From Hyposmocoma kahamanoa (taxonomy: Eukaryota; Arthropoda; Insecta; Lepidoptera; Cosmopterigidae), in contig NW_020654422.1 in assembly GCF_003589595.1 (NCBI RefSeq), positions 2,119,029 to 2,183,028 on the forward strand: a stretch of 64,000 nt of DNA. Direction: 5' to 3'. The notes below the pieces were generated by a model. It saw only the letters and a list, made by a program, of their open reading frames with translations, made no database searches and was not told the DNA's origin. Both the position numbers and the translations under genes were made by a program. Position 1 is the stretch's first letter, and every line of letters begins with the position of its first letter. Positions 1-12,700 of the stretch are shown here, in pieces.

Positions 1-1798
1 ATCATTGCAGAAGAAAAGTACTAAATAATTTCTCATTCTTTGACCAAAATATTTATCATTCTAGGTTAGTAAATCTCTATACAAATTTCACCCTTAGTGT
101 AATAAAGCCACATTTGCAAAATTCCAACTTTTCCAGAAAGAGGCTTAAAGATTCTACAAACGAATTTATGCTTATAAATAGAATGAATAGATGAGCAATA
201 AAATTTCACTTAAACATAATTTTGTTTCATGTGGTATACCTAAAACAATTTTTTGGCACCCAGAATTACGATATTTTTTACCAAAAAAAATATTTCACCC
301 GCGATTTCGTCTGCGTAGAATACGTACTTCGAGTAGCCAGCCTACTATACTACTTACTTGAAAAGTGATTGGTTCTTAATGCGAACTTCATCACCTTTAA
401 GATTTATTTTTGTGACAAAAAGTAGCTTATGTCCTTCTCCTAGGTCCCATCTATTTCTATATCCAAAATTCATCAAATTTCTTGTGATTTAGGTATGGAA
501 CCATAACAGACAGAGCTACTTTCGTATTTATAATATTGATCCAAGATATCTACAAGCAACTTGTACGTTAGAAATACGAGGCCTCTTCAGTGCCTGACTA
601 AGCTAAGATAAATTTCAACCTTGAAGGAATTATATGCGTAATTAATTATGTATCCGTCGACATTGTATCTCTGTAGACAATAACTCATTCTTTTATAATG
701 ATAATCAGCGTATAAATAAGACATAAGTACATACGTACATACCTACCGATACACTATCACGTGTAGGAATTGGAAAGAGGATTAGAATCATTATTTTACA
801 TTTTTTAGGAGATACGAAATCTGATATATTATTTTTACATGTTTACTGCCAACGTATATACATACATATCATCACGCCTGTCTCCCACCGGGGTAGGCAA
901 AGACTAGGGACCTTCATCTACTGTGCTCCTGACAAGCGTCTTTCGCCACCTCCACTCCACCCCACCAATCCCTTCATACATGCTCGTTTGTTCTTGACAC
1001 TTTCAACCTGACCTTTTTAAGGACGTCCCCAGTCTGATTGATATATGTAGATACGCTGAAGTCTACCTCTCCCCATGCCTCTATCCAAATTCGTTCTATA
1101 AATTTGAACATTAATTCTTTCTACATGAGCGAACCATTTCGTCTCTATCCTGATACTACATTATCTTTCGCTCTCGCAACGCTCTCTTACTGCACAACCG
1201 ACAACCGATAAATGTATCACACAATGCCGTTGCCATTATATATAGTACCTACACAAAAAATTACGTGTAATATTATTGCTTATTGTATTATTGTAATGTA
1301 ATGTAATATTATATTATTGAAATACTCGACCACATCGTAATAACTCATAGAATTATTTTTTTTCAATATATTTATGAATTCCTAATTTTTTTATTCTGTT
1401 TTTCAATTTTATTTATTATGTTTATTATTTATTATAAATAAATTATTATAATAAATATTATTTATTATTATTGTTTATTATTATTTTATTCTTTTCATTC
1501 TGTTTTAAAATGTTCTGGTAGTTTATTACATTTTTATTGGCATAGGATGAGGTTCGGAATTATGTACCTTCATTTCTTCTTTTTTGTGTATGTACAAGGT
1601 TGTTTTTATTTTGAGGAAATGTTATGTCGAGGAACGTCTCCTTAAGAAATTAGATATTTTTTTTATAATTTTAAAAAATATTCGCAAAATATTTTCGCAG
1701 AAAATATTCGCAGAATATTTTTTACCTGGCAATGTATACATTAAGTCTTTTAAATAAAATAAAATCTCAAAAAAATCAACTAACTTTTTTTATTTCAG
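1..1798. other. Shank intron, left edge of window; interspersed repeats, AT-rich
   Basis: Upstream intron of Shank; no exon recognised. Bases about 1-330 resemble 40920-41150 (shared strings such as tttatgctta and aaatttcac with the same spacing), so a repeat family member starts here. Bases about 865-1200 (catcacgcctgtctcccacc, then ggggtaggcaaagac) form a familiar lepidopteran interspersed repeat. Bases 1260-1500 are very AT-rich with ttatta runs. Confidence 0.6.
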
Positions 1799-3735
1799 AC
1801 ACTCCACTAACAATCGCAGCCGGTCTAAAAACACCGGGCAAAGTTCTCATCGCGCTCGTTAACGGCGGAGCACTACTCGACTACCGGACCAAAGATGGCA
1901 GCACTGCCATGCACCGCGCTGTTGAAAAAAACTCTCTTGAATCTGTGAAAACACTCCTCGATCTTGGCGCTTCGCCAAATTATAAAGACGGGAAAGGTTT
2001 AACACCCCTGTACCTCTCTGTGACTTGTAAGACAGACCCGCTGCTATGTGAAACGTTGTTGCATGATCATGCGACTATTGGAGCTACGGATTTACAGGGA
2101 TGGCAGGAAGTGCATCAGGTCAGGCTCAGTCTCTTATTATCTCTATACTATACACAAATCTGAAAGTTTCCTTTTTCATTTCTCTTTCAAACAAACTAAC
2201 ATTGCGAGTTCTTTTCGAATCCCATGATCACGGCTGATTGACCATGAGACCATGAAAAAACTAACAAACTGCAGATAGATTCGGAAAACATTTCATTTTC
2301 AATAAGAGAGTAACCGCAAAAACCCAAGAATTCCATCCATCTAGCAGTTCATCCTAGATTTGACTTCATAAGTGAACTTTCTTCAATTTGTCTACCAGAT
2401 CCACCGTTATCTAACCTACTTCTTTCCGTCGTTAGACTTTTTCCAACCAAGTTCATCTGCGCTTCAGCTTCACAGTATTGGTAGTCCATAAATCAGAGAT
2501 AAAAACAAGTTAGATACTTTGCTACTTATACGGCGGTGGCTTGGTTAAGTCTCCATATCTCCTATCCTGAACATCCTATCTGAACCAATTCCTAATCGCT
2601 TTAGCTGTTTTAGCTCATTAACTAGCTAGCTTTTCTTCTTAAGCTTACGATTGATTGTGTTGCCGAGCACCTACAACCCTAATACCTTTAAGGGGCGACT
2701 GCATAAGCATCTTCTGGACGAGCTCGTCCCATCATAGACCCTGTCTTTGCTTCAGGACTAGGTAGTGGTCAAGAGCATTTATCAAGTCTATTATTCAGTT
2801 TAAACAAAAAAATTCAAAAGTCTCTCTATTCAAGTCACGTAGTCTTCAATAATATTGTTATAATCTTTGTCAATCCGTATGTTTGTTACTAAATAAATCT
2901 TTTTATTTCCAGGCATGTCGCAACGGTCTAATCCAACACCTAGATCACTTGCTCTTTTACGGTGCTGATATGAATGGTCGAAACGCGTCCGGGAACACCC
3001 CGCTGCACGTCTGCGCCGTCAATGGACAAGACTCCTGCGCTAGACAGCTGCTGTTCCGTGGGTGCGATAAGGAGGCCCTGAACTTTGCGAATCAAACACC
3101 TTACCAGGTACTAGCTTTTGTTTCACGTGTTCCTTTTTGGAACTGGAAAGACGCTTCGACGTCGGGATGTGAGCGAGCCGACAGCTCCGTTACCTATCTG
3201 GGTAATAGGGAGGGTGCTGTACGGCACTAGTCCTTTGAGAACCGGATGAAGTCTATATCAACGGGCTGATTTGGGGTCAACACCTGACTAATAAGGTACC
3301 GGTCAGAAAATAGTGCCCTTCCTGTATAGCCAAAAGATTGCGTAGGGAGGGCACTATAATCAAAACTAAGTAGAAGATATGGGACTGTTCCTTTTTAAAA
3401 TCAACAATTGTTAGTTTATATTATATTACAAAAGTTAGAGAATTGTATACGGGTCGCCATAATATTTATAAGTTGATACTGTACAAAGTTTCTTATGTAT
3501 CAGTCATACAGCTCGCACGTCGTCGACGCGTCCATGATAAAACAAATAGTCCATATTAACTAGTCGAAACACGGAAGAAATTATACTTAATGGGATCATT
3601 GTGTCTTACGTTATTAAAAATCTCATTGTGGATATCACCTAACGGACTCATCATCGCAATGATTGCAGGTTGCAGTCATAGCAGGAAACTTAGAACTAGC
3701 CGAAGTTATAAAGAATTACAAGTCAGAAGAAATCG
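1799..3735 (+). CDS. Shank: Shank exons 1-3 in window: ankyrin-repeat block
   Basis: Three exons (1799-2118, 2913-3107, 3669-3735) encode about 194 residues of ankyrin repeats. Visible repeat cores are DGSTAMHRAVEKNS, KGLTPLYLSV, SGNTPLHVCAVNG and NQTPYQVAVIAGNLELAEVI, each with the TPLH-type turn and a following helix pair. The order and spacing match the ankyrin repeats of animal Shanks, where the repeats bind alpha-fodrin and Sharpin and fold back on the N-terminal domain. The exon 1 acceptor (tatttcag) is preceded by about 1.8 kb of intron, so earlier repeats must lie outside the window. Exon 3 is only 67 bp. Confidence 0.94.
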
Positions 3736-6700
3736 GTAAGTTTTTTATGAAAGTTGTAAATTGCATGGCTTGCGCTGCCGCTTTTTATATTGTAACTAAA
3801 CAAAAATGTACTATATCAATTTATTACTAACTCTAACCATTCATTAATTTTATTTAGGTATATTTTTGTACTATACGTATGTAAGTAAACTTCAAGCTGC
3901 GGCTTTTTATTTAATTAAAATTTCGTATCATAGAGTAAAATATTATTATAAGTCTGCACTCATCATCCTTTTATATATTTTTAGGCTATTTACATCGCTT
4001 AAGTCATTGCATAATGGTGATGGTTGTAATAATGGGATTTATCATAGTAAAACATAGCCATTTTCATAAATAATTACACACATACTATGAATGCTATAAT
4101 AAATGTTTCAACACTTACACTGAAGTATTTAATTATTATTATAATAATTAAGTTTAGGGTTATGGTATTTATTGTAAAATTAACAGTTATTTTTTTAATA
4201 ATCTATGCCAATTTAGTTTATAGTTTATATCACAGGTTGGGTTAATGCACATTTTCTATTTATTTGTATTGTATTGTACGGTTTGTTGGTTTGTTTTGTC
4301 TTATTTAATTTGGATGCTCATCAAGCTATAAAACAAATTTTACATTTAATGAACTTATTATCGAAGAATCTTAAAAACGAATTTGAAACAGGGCTGAGTG
4401 AATATGATTCTGTAGCCCTAAAAATATGAATTAAGAATCTAATTTTGTTAACAAAATTTTATTTAATGCACGTTTTTACTTGAGTTTTTTCGGTTGCTAA
4501 TGGAACCATTTCAGTGCCATTCCGTGGGCCTCCCCGGTACAACCCAAAACGCCGCTCAGCTGCATGGGGTGGTTGGTGGACCGCAGGAGACCGGTCTTCT
4601 CTCGCCTCATCTACCAGAATCCCAGCTGAATTCGACGCCCTCCTCCGTCGCCAAGGTCCGGCTGCGTCACCATGCAGTCTCGAAAGACCCTTCTCATCTG
4701 CTTCTTCAAGCATCAGCGATGCCAGTCATCCTAGCCATGAGGATGACGCCAGCATTTTGACAGGTAACATAGATCGCTGATGTTTCGTACTTTAACCGAG
4801 AGATGGCGCCATCAAAAATTAAGAGAGAAATATTGAGGAAATTTACGTTTTAAAATTATTTCAATTGAGTCGGTACATATAATATTATTACTATACAGAT
4901 TTACAGTATTGTCCATAGATGGCGCTGATATTACTATAGATCGATAATGTATCATCCTTTTATTCAAATTTCAGAGTAGGTACCTACACAGAATAACATT
5001 TTATTTGAAGAACGCTCATTGCCTTGTTTTGAGTTCTTCAATATTTCTCTCTTGTAAAAAAAGAGCGCTATTGAAAGTTACAGTGAAACATTGCACCGAA
5101 ATGTGACCCCGAAAATTCATTGGTGCAAGTCTGAGCACTAACCAAACTCACGGAGAAACAACCATCACCATATCACGAGTCTTCTCACGAATATCACGAT
5201 CACGTCATTCAGATGCATGTTTTATGTGCCTTATTGTTACTTAGATGTTTCACACGCTTCTTCGCTTCGTTATTTTCAATGAAATTGACCCCTTTTTCTT
5301 AGATGTATGATGTTAGACGTCCAATTCCTAACCCTTATATAACCTTAGTGCTCTTTAAAGATGAAATAACTGTATTGATTAGTTACGTTAGTGTGTCTAA
5401 GGAAGAGACGTTAGGTATGTTTCTACTTTGTAGGCATCCTTTTACGCTGTGTAAGTATTCTGACGATTGCAACCAATCTTACTGGTTACGTTACGTGTAC
5501 ATTTTGATCACTTGTCTCATACAAATTACTTTTGATATAATAAAATATATGGATTAAAAAAAAAAGTATTATATCAATCTTTTGATTATGCCTATAGCTT
5601 ATTCCATAATTACACGAATGTGGAAATCGTGTAGTTTTCGAAGTATTTTTGTGGCTGTTTACAATTGCAACTGCCATTCAAACTGAAAACGTCTAAATTA
5701 ACGCAAATGCGTCATCCATATAGTTATGGAAAAAACCAGTTCAGAACGTATATACAAGGGAAAAAATTTCATTTCTCCGATCTTCGGTATTGTACCATCA
5801 AAGGATCATCAATTCCAGTTGATTCCCAAAGCGTGGATGTTAACAGATAAAAGCGCGGGCGACACTAGCGACATCATCTCGGACTCCAGCGGCGTTGGGA
5901 CCAGCAACTCAGATACTACCACCTGCTCCCTGCAGACAGCTGGAGCCACCGCCGTTTGCCTACAGCCATACGAGCCTACGGCGCCGAAGCACATACGTCT
6001 CAACCAGGGCGATATTGTTGAAGGTGACCCTTGGTTGCACATTCTTGCTCACACTTTAGGATGCAATCAAGATTAATGTGATTCCAAATTGAGAAAGGGA
6101 TGATACGATCTTTCCATAGATAGCAACAGATTATTCAAGAGATAGGTATTTAATGTTCTTCATCGTCATGTCTTGGAGAATCCTAGTTCAGCTACGTTCA
6201 ACCTTCTTTTTGCCGCAAAAATGATAATATGTCATGCTGTTTAATATACGAAATATCATATATAAAGGCGCTGCGTAACAATACATGATGGATACATACT
6301 GATTCGTATCATGTTTTCATTAACATAAATGTGTAAAAACATATTCATGTATTATTTATTACCTATTTATTCCATACAGAGGGTACGTCAGTTTTGGAAC
6401 TAACAATTCAAAAGTAAACAGTTACCGTCTCATTCAACCATGACTCATATTAATTATACGTATCAACATTATAATAACAGATGTTTCATAAACTTCACCT
6501 GATTTTGGATTTTAGTTAGTAAGTAAACGTACTAGCAATAAGGTGATACGTGATAAGGAAACTTTCCCTTACAATAATATTATGGTTCCAGTCACAGGAG
6601 CGACTGACGATGGTCTTCTAGAAGGAACAGTGAGGGGCTCAGGGGCAACTGGTTTCTTTCCAATACACTGCGTGCAGGAGGTACGGCTTCGACACTTACA

Positions 6701-9700
6701 TCAGGTACGATCATCCGTTTTGAATAATGTATATCGAATTCTTAGGTTTTCGCAATTGTTACACATGGGAAATGAAACTATTTTTCCGGATTTAAATCGC
6801 GCATATTTGGTTTCGGTTCGTTTGACACAAACCGAAGTGTCAGGTTACAGGACCTGTAAAGGACTCGAAACGTCGGTTTATTTGAAAAAACAAATATACG
6901 CGATTTAAATCCGGAAAAATAGTTTCATATCCTAGTCAGAATGTACTTCGAGTAACGTCAGTTATTTCAGACGCAGGTTGTCCAAAACAAAGATAGATGG
7001 AATCATAAAACACATTATTTATGTCAGTTTCTCCGTACTTAATATGTCCCTTAGTCACGTTCTTTCACGGATAACGCATTCATCGTGGATAAATACTTGG
7101 GACGGAAAGAATAAGAAGAATTCATAATGCTCAATATGATGAAGATTTAATCTAATACGATCATTATAGATTACTTTTTAGAATAGCGGAGTATCCCGAA
7201 ATTAACTTTGATTACCTCAGCGGTTAAACGGTTTACATTATGGACTCTGGATGGATTCCCGGGTTCGATTCCCACTAGGACCAATTTAAGAAATTAACTT
7301 TTCTATATTAGTTCTAGTCTGGGTAATCTGGGATGTGCCCCACAGTGAATTCCGTTGATCTGGTATCATATTACAGGAAATTCCTTAGTTTAAAACCAGG
7401 CAATTGGTGCGGATGTCTGGAAAAAACTTTTTTTTTATAGTTCTGCACTAAGGAAACCCTGTATCGCGGGTGCCATGGACACACACATAAACAACCACAA
7501 ATTACACCCAAACTCACAAAAGAAATTAATGTAGGCCATACAAATATTTCTTCCGTCCCGGGAATCAAACCCGGGACTATTATGCAATACTATAATGTAA
7601 AGATTATTGTAGAAGCGAAAGAAATAGAAAGAAAAAGGTTGAAAATACTCTTCGAATACGTATAAACTCCCCAATTCCTATTGGGCCAGCGTGGTAGACA
7701 ATAGACCAACCTTCTCCTTAGATAAAAGTTTTGCCAACAGAGAGACGTATATGACTTTAAATGTTAGGGACATTGAATGCCTTAGTTTAAGAATCAAACC
7801 ATAATTTTCCAGGTGTTACCATCGGGCCCGATGCACCACTCGCGAGTGACAGGTCGGAGAGAGATGGCTCTAAGTAAAACCTATAGTGCCACTGCACCCA
7901 GGATAAAGAAAACGTGAGTATAATTTATTAAGTGGATTATAAAAAATGTTATGGAACCAACGGAAGAGATTGTCGAAAAGAATTTTATGAAGGTGACCCC
8001 ATATACCAGAACTGAAGTTTGAACTAATAGTAGCTCTACTATTCGATTTATTTTATCTCTCTATTATTACGTAACAGACAGACGCTTTACGTGATGGAAA
8101 GTTTTCTCCTTGTGAAAGAATTCATCCGGGGAAGTACTGCCATCTTACCTATTTCTACCGCCAAGCAGTATTGTGATTGTTACTGTGATTCGGTTTTAAA
8201 GGTAAGGGTGCTGGTGAAACTACAGGCACATGGGACTTTTCGAATTATGTCCCAGGGTGACGGGCGTAGAAGCAGTGCCCTTCAGAACTAAGCGGTTTAG
8301 AGCTCTGAGAGGCACTACAACTGTCATAGATAGACGTGTAGGTTATATCAGGCGCACGACTTGTTGGTCCTGCCACTTAATATCATAAAAAGAAACGAAA
8401 AGTATATATTGCAAACACTGAGACAAACAAAACAAAATAAAAAGAATAAATAAACAAAATTAAAAAATACTCAAAACCGGAACACAATAATGCTGACATG
8501 ACTAATTGGCAGCAGTAATGGGTAAGTTGGCAGTACTTCAATGGACGTACTCTTCCACAAGAAGCTCTGCTGCTTTTATACCTCTGTTTTGTGGCGTTGC
8601 AATAAATGTCTATTCTATTCTAAAGTTTAGATTTCCGAGATGATATAAATACCACTGACAGCCACAAAAGCAAAATTTCAGGGGTATAGCTACTCTTTTC
8701 TACTTACTTGCTGCTCAATTAAACAGTAACCAATACTAAGACCAAACACAAAGAAAAATTTCTCTGACTCTACAGGACTTGAACCTATGACCACGCTGTA
8801 CCGAAGCGCTGCTCTTACCAAGTAGTTAAGTTAGCAGGTTGACGAAAGTCTTCTGTGTCTTGTTGTACTGGTTTTTTTCGGTTTTCAACGCCGTAGGTGA
8901 CACCTCGTGAGAGATTTACAATATTCTCACTCGGCCGGTAACTTTACAGCTACCACTATTTGATCGAAATACGAAGATCGACCGGACAGGACTTGATCAC
9001 GTGGTGTATTAATCGTACTCATACATCATAATAATCATAACAAACTAGTGGAGTTATTTGGTTAAACTATATGAATCTCACAGCGATACAAAATCGTCAA
9101 ATTATAAAAGTCAATAATAAACCAGTACTGTCAAACCACAAACAGAACCTTTTGGAAAACATGTTACATAGTAGATCAACGGAACTCAATCTGGGGTACT
9201 TCCTAGAACACTTAGACCACCGGGAATCGACCCGGGACCTCGTCTTACTAATTAAATAATAAAATTTGTTACTCAGTGAATTTTATGAGGTTATACATTC
9301 GGTCGAATTCTTGCCTCTATTTTGTTTATGAACAGGATACTCTTGCATTGAAGCCCAAAGAAAACAATATAACAATTTCATTATTTACAAACTGTATATT
9401 CAAAACTTCGATTGATGGAAAATTAGTTACAGTTTTGATATATCAGTAGCTATAGCGGTCCAGTTTGAGTTCAGGTTTTGACCTATAATGTTAGAGTACT
9501 TCATTCTAAGTGACGAGTTAAGGGTTATTTATCCAAAATGGAAATCAAACATACTGGCGTACTTAAAAAGGTTCGAAAAATTTGCAGTATGTAGTTTACT
9601 TTTTTTCCGATTACATAAAATATGTTAATATTGTGTTGTTATTGTGGTATATAATATGTGACAGACTTGTTACATAGACCATAGTTTCGCAAAGTGGTCC

Positions 9701-12700
9701 CTACCCAGTGGGCGCTGAAGAATCGTAGGGGCTTCGGAAGCAATTGGGAGGCCTTGATGCTACTAGGGGGTGCTAGCACATTTGAAAAAAAAACTGAAAA
9801 TCTTTGTGAACTACACTACAATCTTTTTTTCTCGTGATTTGTTTTTGTTAAGTTAATTTAAAAAATACGTGTTTTCACTTATTTTCGTGGTGATGGGCGT
9901 TAAAATTATCTTGCCTAAGTGGGTGGTGAGCCAAAAAGTTTGTGAACTTAAGTAAAAGATATACCCACTACAACACCACTTTTACTAGCAGTAGAGCTCT
10001 ATATCTCCTGTACGAACTCTCACACAAGGAAATTTTGAAAGTATTTTATGTTTTAAGACACTTGTTTTACCCATAGATATAGATGTTTTACCCAATCTGT
10101 TTAACGTTTTTAATTTCGTTATTTTTATTTATTATGTTTTTTTCTTTAAGTCGGCAACTACTTTGTAGTTTGTTTCTATCACTGTAAATAATTATTTGTG
10201 GAAACTTTTAATTAGCCCTCAGCATACAGGCACTGGCCAGTCAGGCGTGTATTATACTTTAGTCTATTCTTGTTACCTAGCTTTAAGTTTTCCAAAAATA
10301 TTGAAAATAAAATAAAAGTAGTCAGTGTCTAATTTAATTTATTTATTTTTTATTCTCAAGCTATGGAAACATGGAAACGCGTACAGTGATCCTCCACCGC
10401 GCCCGCCGCGGTTTCGGCTTCGTGTTAAGAGGTGCCAAGGCCTCGTCTCCGCTCATGGAGTTACGTCCCTCAGAACGCTGTCCAGGTTTGCAGTATCTGG
10501 ACGATGTGGACGCTGGCGGAGTGGCTGATAGAGCTGGATTGAAGAAAGGAGATTTTCTTGTTGCGGTAAGTGACTATTGCTGTATGTATCATATTAGGTA
10601 CTATTGGCCAAACTGTTCTTGGTCCTCATGTGACTTATTGGAATAGCAAGTTTTCATATACTTTTTTATCACGCGTGATACAGATAGTACAAATACCGGG
10701 TTTTAATTAATAATAATAATAAGTAAGTGAAGTTCAAGCCAGCCAACAGACTGAGAAAAATAAAGAATAATATCAATAACGCACACACTCATAACCTCAC
10801 ACTAGGGAAACCCTGTATCGCGGGTGCCATGGACACACACATAGACAACCACAAATTACGTCCAAACTCACTAGATAAATAAATGTAGGCCATACAAATG
10901 TTTCTCTCATCCCGGGAATCGAACCCAGAACTTTGTGTGGCAGACCAGAATGGTTACCGTTCGGCCACCGAGGTAGTTATAATATAATTGACTTGAAGTT
11001 CAAGCCTTAAGTCCAAGTAGTTTGCATCTCGGCAGAAGCGAGTTGTTCCCGACGTAAGTACTATGTCACCAAGGAACAAAATTAAAACAAGCGAGTTCAA
11101 AACGGGAAAAGGTACAAAATAATCCAGAACAAATTTGAATCTTATTTTCAAAACTTAGGTACCTTGCGTTGTTTCCCAGTCACCACGAAATATTCATACA
11201 GGTATACCCAAAATGATTAGAAAAACAACTTAGATTCTCGTCGTTTTAAGTTTTATTTCTTCGGATAGTCAAGTCTTTACTGCAAGAAAGGGAATTTCTA
11301 TACAGAATTTTCGCAAACGAAACTCGATCAAACCAAGCAAATAATTGAAGAGACCAGGGAAAGAATTATCAAAGTTACTTAAAACACGTTTTGAGTTGAT
11401 ACCGCCAACCAGTTCGGTAGACGCAGAGCGTATTTTGCCTAAATCAAAAGTTGTAAAAATGTTGTGAAAAATGAGCTTTTTAACTTTTAGTTATTAAAAA
11501 TGTTTGCGAGCAAATGGCAGAAAAGTTAAAAATTATTTATAAAGGTTTTTTAGTTAAAATAGATTACGTAGCTCTACATACAATTAGTCAGTATTGCTTT
11601 TATTGCGGATAGTATTTGTATGTCTTTTTCACCAATATTTAAAAATTTTCCAAATTAAAATTCTTTTCTCCTAAATTCTCCTCACCGAACTTTGAACACT
11701 CTTTCCTTGGACTCTTTAATTATCGACTGTACGAAAGAAAAATTCCAGCTGTAAAAACACAATACCACACCACACAATAATATTAAACAGGTACCTAGTT
11801 ACTTACACACTATATATGACACAAGAAACTAATGTCGAGATCATAAAGTGATACGTTAAGTTCAATCGTGACAATTATGAACTGTCCAATGCGTGGAAAC
11901 CGGTGTTTAATGAATAAAACACCAATAATAAATTTCATAGATTTCTCATAGATGGCGCTACGGCAAAAAGTCGTTAAAAGCAAAAACGAAGATCAACAAG
12001 CACATAGATAAATTTGTGAGGTCTAGTCCATTTCCGGAGCATATATTAAGTTTATCATTTCCTAAGTTTAAAAACTACATTAAAAATATTTTGATCGAAA
12101 AATCATATTACAAAATTGAAGACTACGTGTAAGATAAAGATGTATGGAAAGACGACATGGCTCCAGAATCCACACAAATTTGATTCAAAGTGTATTCCAT
12201 AGCATTTAAGTTTATTTGAAAAGAGCAATCCCTAGAGTTTCTTGCTCGTTCTTCTCAGGGAGGTCAGCGTAGTGAACGAGCAGTAGCTTAAATGTGACGT
12301 TTTCAAGTGTAAATTTATTTTACCTATGGAATAAATAATCTTTGACTTTGACTTTGACTTTGACATCCGGATCGAAGGAATTTTTCTTTGTCGAACTTCC
12401 TATTAATAATTGAAACAAGCTCGTTAAGTCATTTCACATAAAATAATTAAATATTATGGTAGTAAATCATCGTAATAAACTTAATACACCAATAACAAAA
12501 ACAAAAACGGTTCGCTTCAGTTTCACGTGCGGACACAGGGAATATGGCACGGAAGAAAAAAACAATGGAAGAAGTGCCTTAAGCCTCGATTACTACCAGA
12601 ACCGATATCGCCAAAACTCACACATTATTAATTTGAAACACTACAAAATATTGATGTTGATTGGTCGTAGTCAAAGTCAATGGTCGTAGTTTTAAATTTA

